Shown here one piece after another: positions 16,039 through 25,642 of a DNA stretch of 64,000 nt. Numbering within the stretch: the stretch's first letter is position 1; every line of letters starts with the position of its first letter. This stretch comes from Mucilaginibacter rubeus (lineage in GTDB: Bacteria; Bacteroidota; Bacteroidia; Sphingobacteriales; Sphingobacteriaceae): positions 682,001-746,000 of the forward strand of contig NZ_CP043450.1 in assembly GCF_003286415.2 (NCBI RefSeq), in the 5' to 3' direction. The position numbers and the translations under genes were made by a program. The notes beneath the pieces are model-generated. The model was not told the DNA's origin. It saw only the letters and a list, made by a program, of their open reading frames with translations, and did no database searches.

Positions 16039-17232
16039 ATGAACACGCACCTGCTCACCAATGCGCGCATCGTTACGCCAACTGAAGATTTCATCGGTTC
16101 GGTTATCATTGAAAACGGTATTATAGCCGAAATAATAAAGGATAAATATTTTACCGAAGGTATTGATCTGAAAGGTCAGTGGCTTATTCCCGGCTGCATA
16201 GATATCCATACCGATTATTTGGAGAAAGAGCTTTACCCGCGTTCGGGTGCAGGATTTCCATTGCCGTTCGCGCTTCATTTTATGGATGCACGAGCGGCGG
16301 CCTGTGGTATCACTACCGTGTTTAGCGCCGTGAGTTTTTCTGATAACGAAGAGAAAAACCGGAGCCTGAGCGAGGCTATGGAACTTTCGCGGCAGATTGA
16401 TGCAACACGCCATTCGTTGCTGGTACGTCACTTTCTGCATGCCCGCATCGATCCAAACTCTGAAGGATTGCTGAATTACCTGGAGCCTATGCGCCAACTG
16501 GAAAGTTTGTACATGGTGGTTTACAACGATCATATTCCGGGCCAAAGGCAATATACCATAGAACAGCAGATTGAGCTGCGTACCAAAGCATTCGGCATAA
16601 CGCCGGAAGAGGCTATGGCACGTTTGCAAAAACAGATAGATAAAACAAGCAGGATCAATAACCGTGCGCAGATCTACGAAACGTTTAAGGATAAATACAT
16701 TCTTGGCAGTCACGATGACACTACTATCGAGCATGTTGAGGAAGGTAAATACTACGGCGCCACTTTATCAGAAATGCCTACTACCTTAATTGCGGCCCGT
16801 AAAGCTAAAGAATTGGGCTTGTGGATTTGCCTTGGCGCACCAAATTACTACCGGGGCGGCTCGCATTGCGGTAATCTTTCAAGTATCGACGCTATTGCTG
16901 AAGACCTGTGCGATATCCTTTGCAGCGATTATCATTTCCCGACCATGTTGGGCAGTGTGGTGAAAATGATAGGTAACGGTATTAGTCCGAGTAAGGCGGT
17001 TAACATGGTATCGTTAAATCCGGCGCGCCTGTTAAATTTTGACACAGAAACTGGTAGTATTGAAATTGGTAAAAAGGCCGATCTGGTGGCATTCAGCAGC
17101 GAAAAGTCGTTTGCATCAGTATTGAATGTTTTTGTGGAGGGTATTGTAAAATACCGTGCTGATTACAGCCTTGCCATACAGCCCTTAGCTGCCGAACAAC
17201 CAGAACTAAACACATTGAACACCGGCGTATAA
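16039..17232 (+). CDS. phnM: PhnM-family amidohydrolase (second copy)
   Basis: A second PhnM homologue of 397 residues. It keeps the metal motif IPGCIDIHTDYLEKELYPRSGAG, the NDHIPGQRQY loop, GSHDDTTIEHV, the YRGGSHCGN loop and SDYHFPTML, then NPARLLNF. These match the first PhnM at every motif, but the overall sequence has diverged: it has HFMDARAAACGITTVF where the first copy has RELERKMSGCGFTTVY. It may hydrolyse the same triphosphate or a related one with a different phosphonate substituent. It is preceded by a 271-base spacer with a nested palindrome and may have its own promoter. Confidence 0.9.
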   Translation: MNTHLLTNARIVTPTEDFIGSVIIENGIIAEIIKDKYFTEGIDLKGQWLIPGCIDIHTDYLEKELYPRSGAGFPLPFALHFMDARAAACGITTVFSAVSFSDNEEKNRSLSEAMELSRQIDATRHSLLVRHFLHARIDPNSEGLLNYLEPMRQLESLYMVVYNDHIPGQRQYTIEQQIELRTKAFGITPEEAMARLQKQIDKTSRINNRAQIYETFKDKYILGSHDDTTIEHVEEGKYYGATLSEMPTTLIAARKAKELGLWICLGAPNYYRGGSHCGNLSSIDAIAEDLCDILCSDYHFPTMLGSVVKMIGNGISPSKAVNMVSLNPARLLNFDTETGSIEIGKKADLVAFSSEKSFASVLNVFVEGIVKYRADYSLAIQPLAAEQPELNTLNTGV

Positions 17233-17289
17233 ATTATAAACAGGAAGGGAATAGCATTTAGCTTTCAGCCTTCCGCTTTCGGCTCAAAA

Positions 17290-18045
17290 ATGAAAATAGG
17301 GATTTTAGGCGACATCCATGAAGATATTGTAGCCTTACGCAAGGCTTTTGATGCATTGGAAAAAGCCGGTTGTACCGAGGTGGTTTGCCTTGGCGATATT
17401 GTAGGGTACAAGGTAAATACGTACTACTATCTGGATACCCGCAGTGCTCATGAGTGTATAGCCATGATCCGTGCCAACTGCAGTACGGTAGTTATCGGCA
17501 ATAATGATTTATACCAGGTAAAAAAGCTGCCCAAATATGATGGCGGTCTGGGTTTCCCTGCAAACTGGTATGAGCTTGACTTTTTTGAGCGCAAGAAATG
17601 GAGCGATGGCCGTGTGCTGCTTTTTGAAGAGGTGCAGCTTAACGCCCTCATGACCCGGGGGGATAAGGCCTGGTTGGAAACAGTTCCTGATTTTGCCGTG
17701 CGCGATTTTAACGGGCATAAAGTATTCTTCTCGCATTTTGCCTATCCGGATTTGCATGGGGTGAAAGCCTGTTTTCCGCAGGAAGCGGATGCGTACCATG
17801 AGCACCTGAGCTTTATAGAGGAAAACGGTTGCCGTACAGGCTTTAGCGGGCACATGCATTTTGAGGGGGTTAGTATTTGCAACGATGATCATATCGAGCG
17901 CAATCCTTTTGGTAAATACAAGCTGTCTGATCAAATGCAATGGCTTTATGGCCCGTGTGTGGCGCGCTCCATGTTCAATAACGGCGTAATGGTGCTTGAA
18001 CCCGAACAGTTTACTATCGAAGCTATCCCGCTGCTTTTTGTTTAA
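17290..18045 (+). CDS. Calcineurin-like metallophosphoesterase
   Basis: The 251-residue protein has the dinuclear metallophosphoesterase motifs: GILGDIHED (D-x-H), CLGDIVGY (G-D), VIGNND (G-N), FFSHFAYPD and SGHMHFEG (G-H-x-H). The overall layout resembles the YfcE/ApaH-like single-domain phosphodiesterases. There is no signal peptide. It starts 57 bases after the second phnM in the same direction and could act on a phosphoester produced by C-P lyase action, for example a cyclic phosphate or ribose phosphate. That link is by position only. Confidence 0.85.
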   Translation: MKIGILGDIHEDIVALRKAFDALEKAGCTEVVCLGDIVGYKVNTYYYLDTRSAHECIAMIRANCSTVVIGNNDLYQVKKLPKYDGGLGFPANWYELDFFERKKWSDGRVLLFEEVQLNALMTRGDKAWLETVPDFAVRDFNGHKVFFSHFAYPDLHGVKACFPQEADAYHEHLSFIEENGCRTGFSGHMHFEGVSICNDDHIERNPFGKYKLSDQMQWLYGPCVARSMFNNGVMVLEPEQFTIEAIPLLFV

Positions 18046-18063
18046 AATAGTTTATACATCAAC

Positions 18064-19737
18064 ATGAAATATATTTGTCTTTCCGCGTTTTTATTAGCCT
18101 TTTCCATAGCTGCTTTCGCGCAAAAAGCCGACCTGGTTTTAATCAACGGCAATATTGTTACCCTGAAACAAAAAGGCGACCGTGCCCAGGCTATGGCCAT
18201 AGCCGGTGATAAGATCATGGCCGAAGGTTCGGTTCAGGAAATCAGCAAGTACATCGATAAAAACACAAAGGTTATCGACCTGAAAGGGAAAACTGTACTG
18301 CCCGGTTTTAACGATGTGCATCAACACCCGGCTCCGCTTTATACTTTTGATAAGCCCTATGCCACGCTTGAACTGGACACGGTAACATCCATGAAAAACC
18401 TGGTCGCTTTGCTTAAACGTAAAGCTGCCATTACTCCTAAAGGGATGCTGATCAGAGGAGTAGGCTATAACGAAACTAAACTGGGCGGGCAGCCTATCCG
18501 CGATAGCCTGGATAAAGCATCTGCAGATCATCCTATTATTATTTCGCATGTGAGCGGGCACCTCTCTGCAGCGAACTCTATGTTGATGGAAATGAACGGC
18601 ATCGATGAAAATACCGTAGATCCAGCCGGTGGTGCTTTTGAGCGTTATCCAAACAGCAAGCGTCCCGATGGTATTTGTAAGGAAGTCGCCGCGTCTTATC
18701 TGCACAAATCAAAACAAATCAAATACCCGCCTAAACCAACTGCCGATGAGGAGATGGAGGGTTATCGTAAATATTTTAGCAACGTACTGGCCAGTGGTGT
18801 AACCAGCATAGGTGATGCCTGGACAACGCCCGAAAAGGTGGTTATCTATCGCAAACTGGTTGCCGAAGGTTTCCCCATGCGGTTTAATGTACTCATGGGC
18901 ACGCCTTATGCTGCTGATTTGATCAATGGTAAAATACAACGCAGCAATACCGATCATTTGCGTATCCAGGGCGTAAAGGTAATACACGGTAACTCGTTAA
19001 GCGGTAAAACCTGCTGGTTGTACGAACCTTATGATATGATCAACCGGGTTACCGGGAAAAAAGATTACTATGGTATTCCGCCTGCACGGAGCCAGGCATC
19101 GCTCGACAGCCTTTTTCTGGCCATTCACAAGGCGGGGTTACAGATTGCCTGCCACTCCAATGGCGACCGCGAGATTGATATGGTGATCTCGGCTATCGAA
19201 AAAGCCCAAAAGGCCGTCCCTCGTGGCGATGCCCGTCACCGTATTGAGCATTGTAGTATCACTAACCAGGGTATCCTGGATAAAATCAAGGCTGACGGAA
19301 TTGTGCCTGTGTTTCATTGCTATATGTATGAGCTGGGCGAGAAAATGCAGGTATACGGCGAAAAACGGATGGCTATGCTGCACCCAACTAAAACAGCAAT
19401 GGATATGGGTATTGTTTATGCCCTGCACTCCGATGCGCCTATTTCGCCATATCCGGCAATGATCAGGCTGGGCAGCGCCGTTAACCGTAAAACTAAGGAT
19501 GGCGGCATCGTTATCGGTGCAAACCAACGTATTGATGCCGAAGATGCCATTAAAGCCTACACCTATGGCGGCGCCTATACCACGTTTGAGGAAGAGAAAA
19601 AAGGAAGGTTGATAGCCGGTCAGCTTGCAGATTTGATAGTGCTTGATCAGGATCCTACTACCATCGACTCTGATAAAATTTACGATATTAAAGTAACGAT
19701 GACGGTAGCGGGCGGGAAAGTGGTTTTTGGTAAATAG
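18064..19737 (+). CDS. Exported YtcJ-like amidohydrolase
   Basis: A 557-residue metal-dependent amidohydrolase with an N-terminal signal peptide (cleavage probably near AAFAQ, residue 20), so it should act outside the cytoplasm. It starts like other YtcJ members with ADLVLINGNIVT and has the metal motif PGFNDVHQHP, HSNGDREIDMV, HRIEHCSI and ALHSDAPISP. The substrate is unknown; family members hydrolyse amides, carbamates or related bonds. The gap to the preceding phosphoesterase gene is 18 bases, which suggests cotranscription with the end of the phn locus. Confidence 0.87.
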   Translation: MKYICLSAFLLAFSIAAFAQKADLVLINGNIVTLKQKGDRAQAMAIAGDKIMAEGSVQEISKYIDKNTKVIDLKGKTVLPGFNDVHQHPAPLYTFDKPYATLELDTVTSMKNLVALLKRKAAITPKGMLIRGVGYNETKLGGQPIRDSLDKASADHPIIISHVSGHLSAANSMLMEMNGIDENTVDPAGGAFERYPNSKRPDGICKEVAASYLHKSKQIKYPPKPTADEEMEGYRKYFSNVLASGVTSIGDAWTTPEKVVIYRKLVAEGFPMRFNVLMGTPYAADLINGKIQRSNTDHLRIQGVKVIHGNSLSGKTCWLYEPYDMINRVTGKKDYYGIPPARSQASLDSLFLAIHKAGLQIACHSNGDREIDMVISAIEKAQKAVPRGDARHRIEHCSITNQGILDKIKADGIVPVFHCYMYELGEKMQVYGEKRMAMLHPTKTAMDMGIVYALHSDAPISPYPAMIRLGSAVNRKTKDGGIVIGANQRIDAEDAIKAYTYGGAYTTFEEEKKGRLIAGQLADLIVLDQDPTTIDSDKIYDIKVTMTVAGGKVVFGK

Positions 19738-19759
19738 TATTTAATTTTATCATAAATAA

Positions 19760-20434
<675 letters not shown>

Positions 20435-20752
20435 CGAAGTATTATTTCGCTGATTTCATTGCCGAAAGAAACGAGGCCATGTGCGATTCCCTCCCCTGGG
20501 AGGGTGTAGGGAGGGGTTTCACCTATAGACTTATTTTTTAAATGCTGCATAAACCCCTCCCTTTCACTGCACATTGCCAACGCACCCCTCCCGAGGGAGG
20601 GAGTTAATGTTACATAATAAGCCCTGAATTTAATTATATGGCTATCAATGTAATAATGCGTACTTATGTCCTGTAGTACTTATTTTTCTTATGTTTACTA
20701 TCCGGTATATAAATTGGATTGTTAATTTTAAGATCATAAGCAAGGGGACGAA
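20435..20752. other. Spacer of 318 bases before the LacI-type regulator
   Basis: The left part holds copy 2 of the CCCTCCC palindromic repeat (20480-20606). The right part, about 20640-20752, is AT-rich and should contain the promoter of the LacI-type gene, but I cannot place a consensus box there with confidence. No RNA gene or small ORF is evident. Confidence 0.6.
20480..20606. repeat. Palindromic intergenic repeat, copy 2 (CCCTCCC type)
   Basis: The first 42 bases are identical to 7541-7582 and the right end (CACCCCTCCCGAGGGAGGGA) matches the end of that copy with few changes. The middle differs. It lies just after the O-methyltransferase gene and may serve as its transcription end. Two near-equal copies in non-homologous contexts show a dispersed repeat family. 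Confidence 0.88.
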
Positions 20753-21787
20753 ATGAATTTTGGCGGAGTTACTATAAAGGATATTGCTAAAGAATTAGGG
20801 ATCTCACCTTCGGCGGTTTCCAAGGCACTTAAAGACAGTCACGAAATTGGCGAAAAAACAAAAGCACTTGTATTAGAGTGTGCCAAAAGACTTAACTATC
20901 AGCCCAATCTTAACGCGCAAAGCCTGAAGCAGGGCAACAGCAAATCCCTCGGTATTGTAGTTTCAACTATTGATAACCAGTTTTTTTCGCAGGTGATCAA
21001 TGGCATCGAATCGGTTGCGCATAGTAAAGGGTATAATGTGTTCATTACGCAAACCCATGAATCGTACGACCTGGAACTGCAAAACGTACGCCACTTAACT
21101 TTTCGTTCTATTGATGGTTTGCTGATCTCGCTTTCAACCGAAACCAATAATATCGATCACCTCAAAGAACTTCATAAAAAAGGCTTGCCCATAGTTTTCT
21201 TCGATAGGGTGAGTGATGAAATTGACACACACAAGGTAGTTGCCGATAATTTTGCAGGTGCTTATGATGCCACCACGCAGCTAATTAATGCGGGTTATCG
21301 CAAAATAGCTCATATCACCAGTTCGGTAAATGTATCCATTACTGCAGAACGCCTAAGGGGCTATCGGCAGGCGCTTGAACAACATGGTATAACGCCTGAT
21401 CAAAAGCTGATCAAATACTGCCCGCATGGGGGTAAAGATCTTGCCGAGATAGAGAACGCACTCAGCGAGTTGTTTGCCGATAGTAAACCTGACGCTATCT
21501 TTACTGCATCCGACAGGATCACCACGACCACCTTATCGCTCCTGCATAAATTAGGTTACCGCATTCCTGCCGATATTGCCTTGCTTGGTTTTACCAACAC
21601 CCAATTGGCCGAAGTATTGAACCCACCGCTGAGTGCCGTTTATCAGCCCGGCTTTGAAATGGGGAAAAAGGCAACCGAAATGCTCATCAGTATTATCGAA
21701 AGCAAACGGCCTGTCACCGAGTTTGAAACTACAGTATTGCCTACCCAGGTTTTTATTCGTAGCTCATCCCAACCGATAAAAGCATAG
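20753..21787 (+). CDS. LacI-family transcriptional regulator
   Basis: A 344-residue repressor-type regulator. The N-terminal helix-turn-helix is VTIKDIAKELGISPSAVSKAL, followed by the hinge helix region LNYQPNLNAQSLKQGNS. The rest is a periplasmic-binding-protein-like sensor domain (about 60-340) with FFSQVINGIESVA, FDRVSDEI, TAERLRGYRQAL and PDAIFTASDRI. It probably binds a sugar and could control the GH43 gene 111 bases downstream in the same direction. This is inferred from context only. Confidence 0.9.
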   Translation: MNFGGVTIKDIAKELGISPSAVSKALKDSHEIGEKTKALVLECAKRLNYQPNLNAQSLKQGNSKSLGIVVSTIDNQFFSQVINGIESVAHSKGYNVFITQTHESYDLELQNVRHLTFRSIDGLLISLSTETNNIDHLKELHKKGLPIVFFDRVSDEIDTHKVVADNFAGAYDATTQLINAGYRKIAHITSSVNVSITAERLRGYRQALEQHGITPDQKLIKYCPHGGKDLAEIENALSELFADSKPDAIFTASDRITTTTLSLLHKLGYRIPADIALLGFTNTQLAEVLNPPLSAVYQPGFEMGKKATEMLISIIESKRPVTEFETTVLPTQVFIRSSSQPIKA

Positions 21788-21898
21788 GTACTGATCTGGC
21801 TGATTGTATAATAAATGTATTATTAACATTTGTTGTTTTTATAAAATCTTTTGCAGACTTTTAGCGCGTTATAAACCAAGCTAAAACCTTTCAGCCTC

Positions 21899-22948
21899 AT
21901 GAAAAAAATCTTCAATACCTGTTTGCTGTTACTTATGTTTTGCGGTGCTGCTATTGCACAAAACACTGCCGATAAAACTTTTACCAATCCACTATTGCCA
22001 TCAGGTGCTGACCCATGGGTGATTTATAAAGATGGATTTTACTACTATACTAACTCAACCGGGGGTAATATCGTTATCTGGAAAACTAAGGATGTAACCA
22101 AATTGAGTACTGCTCCTAAAAAAGCGGTTTGGTCGCCACCCGCAGGAACAGACCATTCAAAGGAGCTTTGGGCACCTGAGTTACAATTTATTAAAGGCAA
22201 ATGGTATGTTTATTTTGCCGCCGATAATGGCGATAACAACAACCACCGCATTTACGTACTGGAAAACAAGTCTGCCGATCCAACTGAAGGCACATGGGAG
22301 TTTAAAGGGAAAATAGCCGATAGTACTGATAAATGGGCTATTGATGCTTCGGTATTTGAAAACAATGGTAGCTGGTACATGATCTGGTCGGGTTGGGAAG
22401 GTGACCATAACGGTCAGCAGAATATCTATATCGCTAAAATGAAGGATGCGCTGACCATTGGCAGCGAACGCGTGAAGGTATCCAGTCCGGCTTATCAATG
22501 GGAAACTAATGGCGACTTACACGATTCCGGCAACCCAGCACATGTAAGCGTGAATGAAGGGCCGGAGATATTAAAGCATGGCAATAAACTATTCCTGATC
22601 TACTCGGCCAGTGGCTGCTGGACCGACTTTTATGCTTTGGGCATGCTTACAGCATCTAAAAATAGTGACCTGCTAAATCCCGCCTCATGGATAAAAACAG
22701 AAGAACCGGTATTTAAGCAATCACCTGAAAACAGCGTATATGCGCCGGGGCATAACTCATTCTTTAAGTCGCCGGATGGAAGGGAGGATTGGATCCTGTA
22801 TCATGCCAATTCAAATCCTAACGAGGGCTGCGGTAATAAACGTTCACCTCGTGCTCAAAAATTCACCTGGAATAAAGATGGTTCACCCAATTTTGGCGTA
22901 CCGCTGAAAGATGGGCAACCTTTGGCTGTGCCGTCGGGAACTAAGTAG
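21899..22948 (+). CDS. Secreted glycoside hydrolase family 43 enzyme
   Basis: The 349-residue protein has a signal peptide (cleavage near AAIAQ, residue 21) and a five-bladed beta-propeller of GH43 type. The three catalytic carboxylates are visible: Asp in PSGADPWVIYKDG, the pKa-modulating Asp in WAIDASVF and Glu in VSVNEGPEIL. WAPELQFIKGKWYVYFA is a conserved blade. Family members are mostly alpha-L-arabinofuranosidases, beta-xylosidases or endo-arabinanases. With no extra module I favour an arabinofuranosidase-like activity, but the linkage is not determined. The LacI-type regulator lies directly upstream. Confidence 0.88.
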   Translation: MKKIFNTCLLLLMFCGAAIAQNTADKTFTNPLLPSGADPWVIYKDGFYYYTNSTGGNIVIWKTKDVTKLSTAPKKAVWSPPAGTDHSKELWAPELQFIKGKWYVYFAADNGDNNNHRIYVLENKSADPTEGTWEFKGKIADSTDKWAIDASVFENNGSWYMIWSGWEGDHNGQQNIYIAKMKDALTIGSERVKVSSPAYQWETNGDLHDSGNPAHVSVNEGPEILKHGNKLFLIYSASGCWTDFYALGMLTASKNSDLLNPASWIKTEEPVFKQSPENSVYAPGHNSFFKSPDGREDWILYHANSNPNEGCGNKRSPRAQKFTWNKDGSPNFGVPLKDGQPLAVPSGTK

Positions 22949-23050
22949 GGGGGCTGTTTTAGAAACAACCTCATTGCGAGTAACCATCAGGCGGGCCTGA
23001 AAAAAAACGTTATTAAGTATAGCGTATATTTTAGCGATGGTGTGAGGGGG

Positions 23051-23137
23051 CCGCGTTAGTGATAGGAGCGGATACCGGCCTTGTGGCTAATGCCTGTGTA
23101 GTATGAGCGTATAGCACGGGCCGCAGGCAACGCCCTG
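23051..23137. repeat. CCGCGTTAG-type dispersed repeat, copy 1
   Basis: This stretch matches 39041-39128 at about four in five positions, with shared blocks AGCGGATACCGGCC, TAATGCCTG and GTATGAGCG. The ends are inverted (GCGTTA and a diverged TAACGC). It is a short non-coding dispersed element. Confidence 0.85.
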
Positions 23138-23191
23138 TTTATAAAAGTGAATCAAAAAAATACTATTAATAATCAATAGCTTACAATAATA

Positions 23192-23270
23192 TCATTGCAA
23201 GGTACGAAGCAATCCCAAACTTACAGAGTCGCTCGGCATAGTTCGCGATTGCTTCGTTCCTCGCAATGAC
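23192..23270. repeat. TCATTGC palindromic repeat, copy 1
   Basis: The ends TCATTGCAAGGTACGAAGCA and TGCTTCGTTCCTCGCAATGA are imperfect reverse complements of about 23 bases. The same ends occur at 52951-53043 around an unrelated centre. This is the structure of a mobile palindrome or small non-autonomous element. Confidence 0.86.
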
Positions 23271-23351
23271 GATCTGGTATACTCCCCATTTTCTTGACAA
23301 ATATCAATTTCGTTCTTATCAAACATCAATGTGCAGGTTGTAGCGCCGCAG

Positions 23352-23359
23352 TAGATTTG
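23352..23359 (+). promoter_or_regulatory. Candidate -7 box before the short-chain dehydrogenase gene
   Basis: TAGATTTG fits the Bacteroidota consensus TAnnTTTG and lies 23 bases before the start codon. A matching -33 box is not clear. Confidence 0.35.
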
Positions 23360-23382
23360 TATCAACAAAAGAACGATACAAA

Positions 23383-24240
23383 ATGTCAAAAACAATTTTT
23401 ATAACCGGAACAAGTACAGGATTTGGTAAGTTAACCACAATAACCCTTGCAAATGCAGGCCATACCGTAATAGCAGGTATGCGCGGAATAAATGGCAAAA
23501 ACGAAGCTGTAGCTAAAGAATTATCTGCCCTGCCAAACGTAGAAGTGGTTGAGGTAGATATTACCGATGATGCTTCTGTTAAAGCAGCTTTTGAATACAC
23601 CCTAACAAAATACGGCCATATTGATGTGTTGGTGAATAATGCCGCGGTTTCTGGCTTCGGCTTGTTGGAAGGCTATTCTATAGACCAGATCAAACAAATG
23701 TTTGAAGTTAATTTTTACGGAACCTTGCGCACCATCTTTGCAGTATTGCCGGGCATGCGCGCTGCAAAAAACGGGTTGATCATCAACATTACCTCAGGTG
23801 CAAGCGGCCACACCCTGCCGTTTATGATCCCTTATCTTGCTTCAAAATTTGGGGTGGAAAGTATTACCGAAGGTTTGCAGGATGAGCTTGCCGCTTATAA
23901 TATCGAAAACGTGAGCATTCAGCCAGGTGTTTATCCAACCGAAATGAATAATGGCAGCAAAGCAGGTATCCATGCCGATAAACCGGAAGTTGTTGCTGAA
24001 TATGGTGAGGCTTCGGTACAGCAGTTCAACGCCATGGGTACAGCGCTTTTTAGTAAAATGGCCGAGTTTAATATGGATCCGCAAACTATTGCCGATGGTA
24101 TATTACATCTGGTTGAGATGGAAAAAGGTAGTCGCCCTTTGCGTTACCCGCTTGATGCCGTGGCTCAAGGTACCGATCAGGAATTTATTGATGCCCGTGC
24201 CGCTATCAAAACCAAATGGTTAAGTAAATACACAGCATAA
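23383..24240 (+). CDS. Short-chain dehydrogenase/reductase
   Basis: A 285-residue NAD(P)-dependent oxidoreductase with Rossmann fold. It has the cofactor motif TGTSTGFG (residues 8-15), the NNAAVSG motif, a catalytic serine in NITSGASGH and a YLASK motif with catalytic Tyr and Lys, then the QPGVYPTEM loop. GFGKLTTITLANAGHTVIAGMRG near the N-terminus suggests NADPH preference (Arg after the second strand), but this is uncertain. The substrate is unknown. A strong terminator follows the gene at 24268-24304. Confidence 0.9.
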   Translation: MSKTIFITGTSTGFGKLTTITLANAGHTVIAGMRGINGKNEAVAKELSALPNVEVVEVDITDDASVKAAFEYTLTKYGHIDVLVNNAAVSGFGLLEGYSIDQIKQMFEVNFYGTLRTIFAVLPGMRAAKNGLIINITSGASGHTLPFMIPYLASKFGVESITEGLQDELAAYNIENVSIQPGVYPTEMNNGSKAGIHADKPEVVAEYGEASVQQFNAMGTALFSKMAEFNMDPQTIADGILHLVEMEKGSRPLRYPLDAVAQGTDQEFIDARAAIKTKWLSKYTA

Positions 24241-24267
24241 GCTGCGTATAAAAATATGACCCTAACT

Positions 24268-24304
24268 AAAGCAAATATCCCCGGATAAAGGGGATATTTG
24301 CTTT
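24268..24304 (+). terminator. Intrinsic terminator after the dehydrogenase gene
   Basis: The stem AAAGCAAATATCCCC (24268-24282) pairs perfectly over 15 bases with 24290-24304 around a 7-base loop and ends in CTTTT. It stops only three bases before the start codon of the next gene, which therefore has almost no leader outside the hairpin. Confidence 0.85.
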
Positions 24305-24307
24305 TAT

Positions 24308-24889
24308 ATGTTCGAGCTATTTAAAGAATACATCAGTCAGAAAACAACCTTAACCGAAATTGAATATGCCAAAATTGAGGCCGTTTGCATTTACAAAAAG
24401 CTTCGTAAAAGGCAATATTTGTTACAGGAAGGTGATGTTTGGAAGTATAACGCTTTTATAACCAAGGGCCTGGTGCGCTTTTACAGTGTTGATGAAAGCG
24501 GTCGCGAAAACATAGTGAGCTTTGCAAAAGAAAACTGGTGGACGGGCGACCGTGCCAGCCTGCTTACCGGTGAGCCATCTAAAAATAATATTGACGCCAT
24601 TGAGGATACTGAACTGATACTGATCACCAAAACAAACTTCGACAGGCTTTGCCAGGAGATCCCGGCTTTGAACGATATGGTAAATGCTATTATTAATAAA
24701 AGCTTTATCACCAGTCAAAACCGCATCCATGCGGCTATATCCTTCACTGCCGAACAAAAATATCTGGACTTTGTACAGAAATACCCCGATCTGTCGCTCA
24801 GGGTGCCGCAGGCTATGATAGCATCATATTTAGGCATCACTCCTGAAACATTGAGCCGGGTACGAAAAGAAACGGTAAAAAAACATTAA
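24308..24889 (+). CDS. Crp/Fnr-family transcriptional regulator
   Basis: A 193-residue regulator with an N-terminal cyclic-nucleotide-binding-like beta-barrel (about residues 25-115: CIYKKLRKRQYLLQEGDVW and FITKGLVRFY) and a short C-terminal HTH (SLRVPQAMIASYLGITPETLSRVRKE). The barrel lacks the usual cAMP phosphate-binding Arg-Ser pair, as in many Bacteroidota members, so its signal is unknown. There are no N-terminal Fe-S cysteines as in Fnr. The start codon lies against the hairpin of the preceding terminator. The stop codon overlaps that of the convergent HD gene by four bases. Confidence 0.87.
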   Translation: MFELFKEYISQKTTLTEIEYAKIEAVCIYKKLRKRQYLLQEGDVWKYNAFITKGLVRFYSVDESGRENIVSFAKENWWTGDRASLLTGEPSKNNIDAIEDTELILITKTNFDRLCQEIPALNDMVNAIINKSFITSQNRIHAAISFTAEQKYLDFVQKYPDLSLRVPQAMIASYLGITPETLSRVRKETVKKH

Positions 24890-25476
24890 GCCTGCTTCTT
24901 CAACAAATCAATATTGCTATCTTTTTCAAATTGCAATACTGTTTTGCCGTAGTCAGTAAAGTATTGATGGTGTTGCAAAACCCTAAGGTTTAAACTGCGC
25001 CATTCTTCATCACTGAAATTCTTATCTAAATGTATCTTCCATTCCCGTTTTAAATTTTGGGCACATTCAAAATAATCGGGTGAAGCAAAGTGCCGCATAT
25101 CTGCATCGCAAATGATTTGTTGTATCAGGTTTTTAGGTGCCTGCGGAATTTTTGTAGCCTCAATGCAATCCCATACCTGTTGTATAAAATCGTTATTATA
25201 ATGGTGCTGCATTAAAAATGTACCCGCAATGATCATGCTGGTATCTTCGTGGCCCTTGTAATGGTAAAGATAGCCGGTATCGTGAAACCAGGCGGCTATA
25301 GTTAGAATAGTTAGCTCCGGTTTTTTTAGTTTGCTGTGCCCGGCAATTTCAATTGCCGCATCTACAACCCTTTGTGTATGTCCCAAATTATGGAAATACA
25401 TGTTTCCCGGAAGATTTTCTTCCATCAACGATGTTACGTAGGCAGCGGCCCTTTTTACTATACTTATCGCAGGCAT
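24886..25476 (-). CDS. HD-domain phosphohydrolase
   Basis: The 196-residue protein has the HD motif arrangement HNLGHTQRVVDAA, AAWFHDTGYLYHYKGHED and, further on, DADMRHF, which together give the metal-binding His and Asp residues of the superfamily. It is a single-domain cytosolic protein. Such proteins hydrolyse nucleotides or cyclic dinucleotides, but the substrate cannot be named. It converges on the Crp-type gene, with stop codons overlapping by four bases, so the two transcripts overlap. Confidence 0.85.
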   Translation of the reverse strand: MPAISIVKRAAAYVTSLMEENLPGNMYFHNLGHTQRVVDAAIEIAGHSKLKKPELTILTIAAWFHDTGYLYHYKGHEDTSMIIAGTFLMQHHYNNDFIQQVWDCIEATKIPQAPKNLIQQIICDADMRHFASPDYFECAQNLKREWKIHLDKNFSDEEWRSLNLRVLQHHQYFTDYGKTVLQFEKDSNIDLLKKQA

Positions 25477-25642
25477 GTGAATGGTGCGATACTACCCCCA
25501 TATTCTGTAGAAAATCTGGATAAATGTTCAATATTCCATCTCTCAACAAAAAGATGACACTTTTATCTTATTTGTGTAAACATGGATTTTGCGTTTTTAA
25601 GCGGGGTTTTAAACCTGTATTTTAGTGCTTAAATGTTTACAG

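Larger units (their letters stand above)
22949..23382. other. Spacer of 434 bases with two dispersed repeats
   Basis: It holds a copy of the CCGCGTTAG repeat (23051-23137) and of the TCATTGC palindrome (23192-23270), both found again elsewhere in the window. The last 110 bases should hold the promoter of the short-chain dehydrogenase gene. No ORF or RNA gene is supported. Confidence 0.6.

Noticed and set aside
15988..16734. Minus-strand ORF of 248 residues
   Set aside because: It lies wholly against the second phnM, which has strong motif support; the opposite frame shows no recognisable domain.
18139..18705. Minus-strand ORF of 188 residues
   Set aside because: It is antisense to the exported amidohydrolase gene, has no family motif and is rich in residues typical of complement-strand reading.
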